DNA of 64,000 bases, from positions 1 to 64,000 of the forward strand of contig NZ_PZKN01000012.1 of assembly GCF_003046795.1 (NCBI RefSeq), read 5' to 3'. Below, piece after piece: positions 8,435-16,893 of the stretch; the stretch's first letter is position 1, and every line of letters starts with the position of its first letter. The DNA comes from Desulfonatronum sp. SC1. GTDB lineage: Bacteria; Desulfobacterota; Desulfovibrionia; Desulfovibrionales; Desulfonatronaceae. The position numbers were made by a program, and so were the translations under genes. The notes beneath the pieces were generated by a model. The model did not search any database. It was not told the origin of the DNA and saw only the letters and a program-made list of their open reading frames with translations.

Positions 8435-9715
8435 ATGGCCGACATCAAAAAACTCGTATCCATGCTCAAGGAGTTGGACGACCTGCTCACCGGCTGCATG
8501 CGCTGCGGCATGTGCCAGGCCCAGTGTCCGGTCTTCGCCCAGACCGGCCGGGAGACCGACGTCACCCGCGGCAAGCTGGCCCTGCTTTCCGGCTTATCCG
8601 AGGAGATCCTCAAGGATCCGGAAGCGGTCAATGAAAAACTCCAGCGCTGCCTGCTCTGCGGCACCTGTGAGGCCAACTGTCCCTCCGGGGTCAAGGTCAC
8701 GGACATCTTTCTGCGCGCCCGGGCCATTCTCACCGGCTACCTGGGCCTGCCGCCTACCCAGCGCCTGATCTTCCGCCGGCTGCTGACCAACCCGAAGTTG
8801 ATGAACAATCTGCTCTCCCTGGGATCGTCCTTGCAGGGCCTGTTCACCAAAGACGCGGACAGCGTCATCGGCACGTCCTGCGCCCGGTTCAACGCCCCGC
8901 TGATCGCGGACCGGCATTTCAAGAAGCTGGCTTCGAAATCGCTCCATTCCCAGACTCCCCACAAAGACACCCCTTCGGGCAAGTCCGGCCTGCGGGTGGC
9001 CTTTTTTCCCGGCTGCGTCACGGATAAAGTCTTTCCCCAAGTGGGCCAGGCCGTGCTGAAGATCATGGAACACCACCAGGTTGGGGTCTTCATGCCGCCC
9101 AATCAGGCCTGCTGCGGCATCCCGGCCCTGTCCAGCGGCGAAACCGAAGTCTTCGACAACTTGGTCCGCCAGAACCTGGACCTGTTCGCCAAGGGCAAAT
9201 GGGACTACCTGATCACCCCCTGCGCCACCTGCACGGCGACCATCGCCGAACTCTGGCCCAAGTATTACGGGGACAAGATGGACGCGGTCCGGGTCAAAGA
9301 ACTCGCCGACAAGGTCATGGACGTCAGCCAGTTCCTTAACGACGTCCTGAAGGTCACTCCGAAAAAAGCCGCAAGCCCGGCCAAGGTGGCCTACCACGAC
9401 CCCTGTCACCTGCGGAACACGCTGAAGATCACGGCCCAGCCGCGCCAGGTCCTGGCCGCCGGGGGTAAATACGCCGCGGCCGAACTGCCCGGCGGACCGT
9501 CCTGCTGCGGGTCCGGCGGCAGCTTCAACATCAAGCACTACAAGCTGTCAGACGTCATCGGCCGTAAAAAAGCCGAAAGCATCGCCGCCACCGGCGCCAA
9601 GATCGCGGCCACCAGCTGCCCGGCCTGCATGCTCCAGCTCTCGGACATGCTGTCCAAGTCCGGACATTCGATTCCCGTGAAGCATGTGGTGGAGTTGTAC
9701 GCGGAATCGTTGTAA
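8435..9715 (+). CDS. Fe-S subunit of D-lactate dehydrogenase (GlcF-like)
   Basis: A 426-residue iron-sulfur protein. Two ferredoxin-type motifs near the N-terminus, CMRCGMCQAQCPVF and CLLCGTCEANCPSG, should each bind a [4Fe-4S] cluster. Two CCG domains follow (ACCGIPAL in the middle and CCGSGGSFN near the end), the arrangement of GlcF and heterodisulfide-reductase-like subunits. CGGAGG precedes the ATG and the gap to the upstream dehydrogenase gene is 12 bases, so both are translated from one mRNA. It should accept electrons from the FAD subunit. Confidence 0.9.
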   Translation: MADIKKLVSMLKELDDLLTGCMRCGMCQAQCPVFAQTGRETDVTRGKLALLSGLSEEILKDPEAVNEKLQRCLLCGTCEANCPSGVKVTDIFLRARAILTGYLGLPPTQRLIFRRLLTNPKLMNNLLSLGSSLQGLFTKDADSVIGTSCARFNAPLIADRHFKKLASKSLHSQTPHKDTPSGKSGLRVAFFPGCVTDKVFPQVGQAVLKIMEHHQVGVFMPPNQACCGIPALSSGETEVFDNLVRQNLDLFAKGKWDYLITPCATCTATIAELWPKYYGDKMDAVRVKELADKVMDVSQFLNDVLKVTPKKAASPAKVAYHDPCHLRNTLKITAQPRQVLAAGGKYAAAELPGGPSCCGSGGSFNIKHYKLSDVIGRKKAESIAATGAKIAATSCPACMLQLSDMLSKSGHSIPVKHVVELYAESL

Positions 9716-9743
9716 CGTAGCTGGATAGGTGATTTACGGAAAA

Positions 9744-9771
9744 GTAGGGGCGGCTCGCGAACCGCCCCTAC
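9744..9771. repeat. Palindromic repeat, copy 1
   Basis: A 28-bp hairpin with arms GTAGGGGCGG and CCGCCCCTAC around CTCGCGAA. Nearly the same sequence occurs at 16,031. It separates the two dehydrogenase genes from the pta-ackA part of the operon and may trim or stabilise the transcript. No T-run follows. Confidence 0.6.
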
Positions 9772-9852
9772 CGTCATGCAAAACCGCGCGGTGGACGGAA
9801 CATGCATTCCCGTGAATCGCTTAACCACCTCAAAACCAAAGGATCCCCACCC

Positions 9853-11967
9853 ATGGCCAAGAACCTCTACGTCATCAACACGGAGTCCCGCAGCGGCAAA
9901 TCGGCCATCTGTCTCGGCCTGATGCAAATGCTCATGCGCCATATCCGGCGGGTGGGATTTTTTCGACCGATCATCAGCGCCCAGGGCAACGGCAAACGGG
10001 ATCACGACACCAACCTGATCCTGACCCAGTTCCATCTCAACGAAACCTACCAGGACGCCTTCGCCTACACCCTGGAGCAGGCCAGGGATCTGATCAATCA
10101 AGGTGAACACGCCTTGCTGATGGAGAACATCCTGGCCAAGTACAAGGCTTTGGAAACCCGGTACGACTTCATCCTCTGCGAAGGCTCGGACTTCGTGGGA
10201 GGAGATTCAGCCTTCGAGTTCGACATCAACGCGGAAATTGCCGCCAACCTGGGCTCGCCGGTTATCCTGGTGGCCAACGGCCAGAACAAGACCCCGAAGC
10301 AAATCGTGGCTCAGACCCAGATCGCCATCGACACCTTTTCCGAAAAGGGCCTGGATGTCCTGGCTACCATCGTCAACCGGGCCGAGAGCCTGGACAAGGA
10401 CGAGATCATCGGCGGCCTGCGTTGCAAGTACCGTATACACGAGGAATGTCTGACCTACGCCATCCCCGAGGTGCCTTCCCTGGGCAAACCGACCATCAAC
10501 GACATCCGCAAATGGCTGGACGCCGAGGTAATCGCCGGCGGAGATCTGCTGGACGTCCAGGTGGAGGACTACGTGGTGGCCGCCATGCAGGTGAACAACT
10601 TTCTGCAGTACGTTTCCAAGAACTCCATGGTCATTACCCCGGGCGACCGCTCGGACATCCTCCTGGGCTGCATCGCCACCCGGCAATCCCAGACCTATCC
10701 CGAGGTCGCGGGGATCGTGCTCACCGGCGGCATCAAGCCCCCGGAGTCCATAATGAAGCTTTTGGACGGCTGGACCGGCGTGCCCATGCCCATTCTCTCG
10801 GCCAAGGGCCACACCTACAAGATCACCAGAACCCTGATGGAAATGTACGGCCGCATCGAGCCCGAGGACCAGAAGAAGATCGCCACGGCCCTGGGTTCTT
10901 TCGAGGAGCACGTGGATACCGCTGAACTTTTCCAACGTCTGGAGACGAAAAAATCCACCAAGGTCACCCCGGTGATGTTCGAGTACAGCCTGATCGAAAA
11001 AGCCAAGGCCGAACGCCGCCACATCGTCCTGCCCGAAGGCGCGTCCACCCGCATTCTCCAGGCCGCGGACATCCTGCTGCGCCGCGGCATCGCGGACCTG
11101 ACCATCCTCGGCCAGCCGGACGCCATTCGGGCCAAGGCTGCTCAGATGGGGCTGTCCCTGGACAAGGCCACATTCATTGACCCGGCCGCCTCGGAATACT
11201 TCGAGGAATACTGGAAGGCCTATTACGAGCTGCGCAAAAGCAAGGGCATGACCGAGGAAGTGGCCCACGACACCATGGCCGAGGCCACCTATTTCGGAAC
11301 CATGATGGTTCAAAAAGGGCATGCCGACGGGATGGTCTCCGGCTCCATCACCACCACCCAGCAGACCATCCGTCCGGCCTTGCAGTTCATTAAGACCAGG
11401 CCGGGTATCTCCCTGGTCTCCTCGGTCTTCTTCATGTGCATGTCCGACCGGGTGCTGGTCTTCGGCGACTGCGCCGTGAACCCCAACCCCACGGCCCAAC
11501 AGTTGGCGGAAATCGCGGTGGCCTCCGCGGACACCGCAGTTCAGTTTGGTGTTGATCCCAGGATTGCCATGCTCTCCTACTCCACCGGCGAATCCGGTTC
11601 GGGCCAGGAAGTGGAAAAAGTCCGGGAAGCCACGGCCATCGCCAAAAAGATGGCTCCGGAACTGCTCATCGAAGGACCGATCCAGTACGACGCGGCCTAC
11701 GACCCGGACGTGGCCATGACCAAAATGCCCGACTCCAAGGTGGCCGGACGGGCCACGGTGTTCATCTTCCCGGACCTGAACACCGGCAACAACACTTACA
11801 AGGCCGTGCAGCGGGCCGCCAACGCCATCGCCATCGGCCCGGTGCTTCAGGGCCTGAACAAACCGGTCAACGACCTCTCCCGCGGCTGCACCGTGCCGGA
11901 CATCGTCAACACCGTGGCCATCACCGCCATCCAGGCCCAGCACGCGGAAAGTAAAAATAGCAATTAG
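9853..11967 (+). CDS. pta: Phosphate acetyltransferase, long form
   Basis: A 704-residue enzyme converting acetyl-CoA and phosphate to acetyl phosphate. The long form has three parts: an N-terminal BioD-like P-loop domain (starting MAKNLYVINTESRSGKS), a DRTGG domain in the middle, and the C-terminal catalytic domain from about residue 380, with the conserved stretches GMVSGS and STGESGSGQEVEKV. The ATG at 9853 was chosen over one 17 codons upstream because it aligns with other long-form Pta proteins; the AAAGGA before it is somewhat distant. It is paired with acetate kinase to make ATP from acetyl-CoA. Confidence 0.93.
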   Translation: MAKNLYVINTESRSGKSAICLGLMQMLMRHIRRVGFFRPIISAQGNGKRDHDTNLILTQFHLNETYQDAFAYTLEQARDLINQGEHALLMENILAKYKALETRYDFILCEGSDFVGGDSAFEFDINAEIAANLGSPVILVANGQNKTPKQIVAQTQIAIDTFSEKGLDVLATIVNRAESLDKDEIIGGLRCKYRIHEECLTYAIPEVPSLGKPTINDIRKWLDAEVIAGGDLLDVQVEDYVVAAMQVNNFLQYVSKNSMVITPGDRSDILLGCIATRQSQTYPEVAGIVLTGGIKPPESIMKLLDGWTGVPMPILSAKGHTYKITRTLMEMYGRIEPEDQKKIATALGSFEEHVDTAELFQRLETKKSTKVTPVMFEYSLIEKAKAERRHIVLPEGASTRILQAADILLRRGIADLTILGQPDAIRAKAAQMGLSLDKATFIDPAASEYFEEYWKAYYELRKSKGMTEEVAHDTMAEATYFGTMMVQKGHADGMVSGSITTTQQTIRPALQFIKTRPGISLVSSVFFMCMSDRVLVFGDCAVNPNPTAQQLAEIAVASADTAVQFGVDPRIAMLSYSTGESGSGQEVEKVREATAIAKKMAPELLIEGPIQYDAAYDPDVAMTKMPDSKVAGRATVFIFPDLNTGNNTYKAVQRAANAIAIGPVLQGLNKPVNDLSRGCTVPDIVNTVAITAIQAQHAESKNSN

Positions 11968-12006
11968 CCTAAAATGCCACGTCAACTTAATTTGAAGGGA
12001 AGATTC

Positions 12007-13248
12007 ATGAAGATTCTCATCCTCAACTCCGGCAGTTCCTCGGTCAAGTATCAGCTTTTGGACATGACCGAGAAAATCGTTCTGGCCTCGGGCTTGGTGG
12101 AGCGCATCGGTGAGGCCACCAGCAAGGTCAAGCATGTCCGCCGCCCGGGCACGGATCAGGAACAGGCCTTTAACGAGGCCATGTCCATTCCGGACCACCC
12201 CACGGGCCTGGCAAAGCTGGTGGAGCTGATCACCGGCGAGCAGACCGGGGTCATCGCCTCGGTTTCGGAAATTCAAGGCATCGGCCACAGGATCGTTCAC
12301 GGCGGCGAGGCCTTCAGCGCCCCGACCCTGGTGGACGAGGCCGTGATCGAGGGCATCAAAGCCCAGATCCCCTTGGCGCCGTTGCACAACCCCGGCGGGC
12401 TGGCCGGCATCGAGACCGCGCTGCGGCTGATACCCGGCGTACCCAACGTGGCCGTGTTCGACACGGCCTTTCACCAGACCATGCCTCCGGAAGCTTACCG
12501 CTACGCCATCCCCAAGGAACTCTACACGGAATTGAAAATCCGCCGCTACGGCTTCCATGGCACGTCCCATTTCTACGTGGCCAAGCAGTGCGCCAAGAAG
12601 TTAGGCAAGCCGCTTCAGGAAACCACCTGCGTGACGGTGCATCTGGGCAACGGCTGTTCCATGGCCGCGATCAAAAACGGCAAGTGCATCGACACCAGCA
12701 TGGGCCTGACCCCCTTGGCCGGACTGGTCATGGGCACGCGCTCCGGCGACGTGGACCCGGCCCTGCATGCCTTCCTGGCGGACAACAAGGGCCTGACCAT
12801 TCGCGAGATCGACACGCTGCTGAACAAGGACAGCGGGCTGAAGGGGATGTGCGGGAACAACGACATGCGCGACATCCACGATCTGATTGCCCAGGGCAAC
12901 GCCGATGCCCAACTGGCTCTGCGGGTCTTCTGCCGCCGGGTGACCCAGTACATCGGGCAATACTTGGCCCTTTTGGACGGTGCAGACGCCATCTGCTTCA
13001 CCGCCGGGATCGGTGAAAACGATTCCGCGGTTCGCCGCCTGTCCTGCGCAACCCTCTCCGGCCTAGGCGCGGTGCTGGACACCCAGCGCAATGCCGAAGC
13101 TCCCAGGGGTCGGGCAGCGGAAATCAGTACCGCCAACAGCCTGATAAAAATATTCATCATTCCCACCAACGAAGAATTGGAAATCGCCACCCAGACCATG
13201 GAGGTCCTGGGACAAAAGGAGACTGAGCGTGAGTCAGGAACACATTGA
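12007..13248 (+). CDS. ackA: Acetate kinase
   Basis: A 413-residue kinase of the ASKHA fold that transfers the phosphate of acetyl phosphate to ADP. The N-terminal NSGSSSVKYQLLDM, VFDTAFHQTMP (catalytic Asp region), HLGNGCS and the C-terminal FTAGIGEN are all diagnostic. The ATG at 12007 follows GAAGGGA; the frame extends a little upstream without a site. It overlaps the start of the next gene by 20 bases, so the two are translationally linked. With Pta it gives the substrate-level ATP of lactate fermentation or sulfate respiration. Confidence 0.95.
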   Translation: MKILILNSGSSSVKYQLLDMTEKIVLASGLVERIGEATSKVKHVRRPGTDQEQAFNEAMSIPDHPTGLAKLVELITGEQTGVIASVSEIQGIGHRIVHGGEAFSAPTLVDEAVIEGIKAQIPLAPLHNPGGLAGIETALRLIPGVPNVAVFDTAFHQTMPPEAYRYAIPKELYTELKIRRYGFHGTSHFYVAKQCAKKLGKPLQETTCVTVHLGNGCSMAAIKNGKCIDTSMGLTPLAGLVMGTRSGDVDPALHAFLADNKGLTIREIDTLLNKDSGLKGMCGNNDMRDIHDLIAQGNADAQLALRVFCRRVTQYIGQYLALLDGADAICFTAGIGENDSAVRRLSCATLSGLGAVLDTQRNAEAPRGRAAEISTANSLIKIFIIPTNEELEIATQTMEVLGQKETERESGTH

Positions 13249-13855
13249 ACTCTTTACTAAAAAAGCCGAAGCCGTTTCCGCGATCGTGAAGCGGATCGAC
13301 AAACTGAACGAGGCCTACGCCTACGCCGTGGACGTCTGCCTGAACAAAAACGCCTGTCAGTTGCTGCTCTCCGGCTGCGAAAACGCCATTTCCGACGAGG
13401 CCTCGGATCTCTGCGAGGCCAAGGCCGCGGACAAGGTCATGGCCGCGCCCAAGCTGGCCGACGACCAGTACGCCGAACTGGCTAAAGCAGCGGAAAAGGC
13501 CGGAGTGAAGCTGATCGCCGACGGCCTGCGCAACCATCTGGCCGGAATCGACATCGGATTCGCCGTTGCCGACTTGGGGCTGGCCGAAACCGGTTCCCTG
13601 GTGTTGGACTCCTCTTCCGAGGATCTGCGTCTGTCCACCATGGTCAGTGAGATCAACGTGGTGGTCCTGCCCCTGTCCAAGTTGCGGGCCTCCAGCTACG
13701 AGGCCGAGGCCGAACTGCTGCCCATGATGCAAAAGGCCCCCAACTACCTGGCCTTCATCACCGGCGCCAGCCGAACCGCGGACATTGAACGGGTGCTGGC
13801 CATCGGGGTCCACGGACCACTGGAACTGCACATCCTGCTCTGGGAGGACGCGTAA
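13229..13855 (+). CDS. lutC: LUD-domain protein LutC, L-lactate oxidation
   Basis: A 208-residue protein of the LUD (LutC/YkgG) family, a subunit of the non-flavin L-lactate dehydrogenase complex LutABC. The start is a GTG inside the end of ackA, with AAGGAG nine bases ahead. GLAETGSLVLDSSSEDLRLS near residue 110-130 is the typical glycine- and serine-rich signature of the family. The stop overlaps the start of the next gene (TAATG). Location right before a LutB-LutA fusion confirms the role. Confidence 0.85.
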   Translation: MSQEHIELFTKKAEAVSAIVKRIDKLNEAYAYAVDVCLNKNACQLLLSGCENAISDEASDLCEAKAADKVMAAPKLADDQYAELAKAAEKAGVKLIADGLRNHLAGIDIGFAVADLGLAETGSLVLDSSSEDLRLSTMVSEINVVVLPLSKLRASSYEAEAELLPMMQKAPNYLAFITGASRTADIERVLAIGVHGPLELHILLWEDA

Positions 13856-16014
13856 TGCAAACCGCCGTCAAAATAGAAGAATATCTCCAGGAAGTCGAAG
13901 AATCCCTGGGCAATGAGTTCCAGCGCAAGGCCCTGGACACCTTTGCCGTCGCCTACCGAACCGGCCGGGCCAATGCTTTCGCCGGAATGGACGTCAAAGG
14001 CCTGGTCGATGAAATCGCTCAGGCCAAGGACGACGGCATCCGGCGCATGGATGAACTGTACAACCAGTTCAAGCAAAAGGCCGAGTCCATGGGCGTCCAT
14101 GTCCATCTGGCCGAAACCGCTGAAGAGGCCAACCGGATCATCGCCCGCATCGCCAAGGACAACGATTGTAAAAAGGTGATCAAGGCCAAGTCCATGACCG
14201 CCGAGGAAACCCACCTCAACACCCATCTGGAAGCCGAGGGACTGAAGGTCGTGGAATCGGATCTGGGCGAATGGATTATTCAAATGCGCGGCGAAGGGCC
14301 GTCGCACATGGTCATGCCGGCCATCCACCTTTCCCGCTTCCAGGTGGCCGACCTCTTCGCCGGGGTGACCAAGAAGGAGCAGGACCCGGACATCCCGAAG
14401 CTGGTCAAGGTGGCCCGTCGGGAGCTGCGCAAGGAATATGTGGAAGCGGACATGGGCATTTCCGGGAGCAACTTCGCCGTGGTGGAGACCGGGACCATCG
14501 GCTTGGTGACCAACGAGGGCAACGCCCGCCTGGCCACCACCCTGCCCCGGGTCCACGTGGCCCTGGTGGGGCTGGAAAAGCTGACCCCCACACTGCACGA
14601 CGCCCTGCGCATCCTCCGCGCCCTGCCCCGCAACGCCACCGGCCAGCAGATCACCTCCTACGTGACCTGGATCACCGGCCCTAACGAGTGCAAGGGTGCA
14701 CCGGACGACAAGAAGGTCATGCACGTGGTCTTCCTGGACAACGGCCGCAAGAAACTGGCCAAGGACAAGGACTTCGCCCAAATCCTGCGCTGCATCCGCT
14801 GCGGGGCCTGCGCCAACGTCTGTCCGGTCTACCGCCTGGTGGGCGGCCATAAGTACGGCCACGTCTACATCGGGGCCATCGGCCTGATCATGACCTACTT
14901 CTTCCACGGCAAGGACAAGGCCAAGTTCCTGGTCCAGAACTGCGTGAATTGCGGAGCCTGCAAGGAGGTCTGCGCCGCCGGCATCGACCTGCCCCGGTTG
15001 ATCAAGGAAATCCATGCCATGATTCAGGACGAGGACGGCCACCCGGCCCAGTCCAAGCTGATGGGCTTGGTGCTCAAGAACCGCACTCTGTTCCACACCC
15101 TACTGAAGAACATGCGTTGGGCCCAGAAGCCCTTTGCCGAGCGTGACGGGCAGTACATCCGCCATCTGCCCACCGTCTTCATGAAGGACAAGGACCAGGA
15201 TTTCCGCAAGCTGCCCACCATCGCGGACAAGGCCTTTCGCGACGAATGGAAGTCCATCAAACCCGAGGTGCGCAACCCTACTCTGCGGGTGGCCCTGTTC
15301 TCGGGCTGCGTCCAGGACTTCGTCTACCCCGAACAGATGAAGGCCGCGGTGAAGATCATCGCCTCCACCGGTACCGTGGAGTTGGACTATCCCATGAAGC
15401 AGTCCTGCTGCGGCCTGCCGGTGAACATGATGGGCGAGAAGCAGGCGGCCGTGGAAGTAGCTCGCCAGAACGTCCTGGCCATTGATCCCTCCAAATACGA
15501 CTACATCATGACCATGTGCGCCTCCTGTGCCTCGCACCTCAAGCACAGCTACCCCAAGCTGCTGGAGAACGATGCCGATCTGGCCCCCAAGGTGGCCCAA
15601 TTCGCGGACAAGGTCATCGATTTCAGCTCCTTCATCCACGATGTGCTGCAAATCTCGTCCATGAAGTTCAACCGCTCCGGCAAGCGTATCGGCTACCACG
15701 CCCCCTGTCACCTCTGCCGGGGCCTGGAAGTCCGCGAAGCGCCCCGGGAGGCCATCAACATGGCCCACGACTACGTGCCGACCTCCGAAGAGGAAGTCTG
15801 CTGCGGCTTCGGCGGTTCCTACTCCATGAAGTTCCCGGCCATCTCCAAGACCCTACTGGCAAAAAAAATGGCTAACCTGGAAGCCGGAGACATCGCCGCC
15901 GTGGCCACGGACTGCCCGGGCTGCGTGATGCAGATCCGCGGCGGCATGAAGGCTTCGGGCAAGGACATTGAGGTCAAACACGTGGCCGAGCTGTTGGCCG
16001 AGCGTCTGCGGTAG
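13855..16014 (+). CDS. LutB-LutA fusion, Fe-S L-lactate dehydrogenase subunit
   Basis: A 719-residue protein joining two Lut subunits. Residues about 50-300 are a LUD domain as in LutB. Then come two [4Fe-4S] motifs, CIRCGACANVCPVY near 312 and CVNCGACKEVCAAG near 362. The last third has two CCG domains (SCCGLPV near 517 and CCGFGGSYS near 649), as in LutA. In Bacillus LutA and LutB are separate; a fused version next to lutC is known from Desulfovibrio lactate operons. It should oxidise L-lactate together with LutC. It is the last gene of the operon. Confidence 0.88.
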   Translation: MQTAVKIEEYLQEVEESLGNEFQRKALDTFAVAYRTGRANAFAGMDVKGLVDEIAQAKDDGIRRMDELYNQFKQKAESMGVHVHLAETAEEANRIIARIAKDNDCKKVIKAKSMTAEETHLNTHLEAEGLKVVESDLGEWIIQMRGEGPSHMVMPAIHLSRFQVADLFAGVTKKEQDPDIPKLVKVARRELRKEYVEADMGISGSNFAVVETGTIGLVTNEGNARLATTLPRVHVALVGLEKLTPTLHDALRILRALPRNATGQQITSYVTWITGPNECKGAPDDKKVMHVVFLDNGRKKLAKDKDFAQILRCIRCGACANVCPVYRLVGGHKYGHVYIGAIGLIMTYFFHGKDKAKFLVQNCVNCGACKEVCAAGIDLPRLIKEIHAMIQDEDGHPAQSKLMGLVLKNRTLFHTLLKNMRWAQKPFAERDGQYIRHLPTVFMKDKDQDFRKLPTIADKAFRDEWKSIKPEVRNPTLRVALFSGCVQDFVYPEQMKAAVKIIASTGTVELDYPMKQSCCGLPVNMMGEKQAAVEVARQNVLAIDPSKYDYIMTMCASCASHLKHSYPKLLENDADLAPKVAQFADKVIDFSSFIHDVLQISSMKFNRSGKRIGYHAPCHLCRGLEVREAPREAINMAHDYVPTSEEEVCCGFGGSYSMKFPAISKTLLAKKMANLEAGDIAAVATDCPGCVMQIRGGMKASGKDIEVKHVAELLAERLR

Positions 16015-16030
16015 GCCGGCACGCCGACCG

Positions 16031-16060
16031 GTAGGGGCGGTTCGCGAACCGCCCCTCCTA
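16031..16060. repeat. Palindromic repeat, copy 2
   Basis: Same hairpin as at 9,744, with GTAGGGGCGG and CCGCCCC arms around TTCGCGAA and two extra bases in the right arm. It lies directly before the operon terminator. Confidence 0.6.
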
Positions 16061-16089
16061 CGGCCGGGAGCAATCCCGGCCGTATTTTT
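16059..16089 (+). terminator. Rho-independent terminator of the lactate operon
   Basis: ACGGCCGGGA and TCCCGGCCGT form a perfect 10-bp stem with a four-base loop, followed by ATTTTTG. It starts 45 bases after the stop of the LutB-LutA gene and closes the operon. Confidence 0.85.
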
Positions 16090-16191
16090 GTCACCCTCCG
16101 CAATGGCCCAAAACCAGCACTGAACTTGACACTTTTCCTGCAAGTCAAGCCGTGATATGTTCTTCATGCACTTCGCGAGAAGAGATGAACG

Positions 16192-16237
16192 CGATACGTA
16201 TCGTTTTTTATGATCGACATGGCGTATTCCATACGCC
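16192..16237. promoter_or_regulatory. Two palindromes upstream of the nitroreductase gene
   Basis: CGATACGTATCG (16192-16203) is a perfect palindrome, and GGCGTAT-TCC-ATACGCC (16221-16237) is a perfect inverted repeat with a three-base centre. Both contain CGTAT or its complement and lie within 90 bases of the start. They could be operator sites, or the second a hairpin in the leader mRNA. Confidence 0.35.
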
Positions 16238-16280
16238 GTGTCGGGCGTGACCCGGAAAGGATCGAAAAGGAGTGAAGAAG

Positions 16281-16868
16281 ATGAACCTGCGTGAGCTTGT
16301 TTCCCGAACCCGCAGTTTCCGGCGTTTTTATGAAAACCACCCGCTCACGCCGGAAACCCTCGAGGATTTGGTGGACACGGCGAGGCTGACGGCTTCCGCG
16401 GCCAATCTGCAACCCTTGCGGTACATGATCAGCGTCGATGCCCAAGTCAACGCCCAGATTTTTCCTCATCTGGCCTGGGCCGCCTATCTCAAGGACTGGG
16501 ACGGGCCGGAAGAGGGAGAACGCCCCACGGGATACATCGTCATCCTTGGAGATCAACGCTACACAAAAACCTCGGCCTGGGATCTGGGCATCGCGGCCCA
16601 GACCATCCTCCTGGGAGCCACGGAATTGGGCTTGGGCGGATGCATGATCGGCTCCATCAAAAAAGACACCCTGGCCATGACCCTGGAAGCGCCCGAGGAC
16701 TTTGAGATTCTGATGGTCATCGCCCTGGGCCGGCCCAAGGAAAAAATCGTGCTGGAACGACTCGGCGAGGACGGCGACATAAAGTATTGGCGAGACGAAA
16801 AAGGCGTCCACCACGTTCCCAAGCGCGACCTAGACTCCATCCTGCTGCGCCGCTTCGGCGACCGCTGA
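16281..16868 (+). CDS. Nitroreductase family protein
   Basis: A 195-residue FMN-dependent oxidoreductase. The start MNLRELVSRTRSFRRF is chosen because AAGGAG lies about eight bases upstream; a GTG three codons earlier overlaps that site. The N-terminal RSFRRFYENHPLT is the FMN-phosphate-binding arginine motif of the family, TASAANLQPLRYMI the next conserved element, and ELGLGGCMIGSI the C-terminal one. Substrate is unknown; nitro-compounds or quinones are used by relatives. The next gene starts 25 bases later, so the two may be co-transcribed. Confidence 0.85.
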   Translation: MNLRELVSRTRSFRRFYENHPLTPETLEDLVDTARLTASAANLQPLRYMISVDAQVNAQIFPHLAWAAYLKDWDGPEEGERPTGYIVILGDQRYTKTSAWDLGIAAQTILLGATELGLGGCMIGSIKKDTLAMTLEAPEDFEILMVIALGRPKEKIVLERLGEDGDIKYWRDEKGVHHVPKRDLDSILLRRFGDR

Positions 16869-16893
16869 ACCTCCTTCACCATTCGGAGACACC

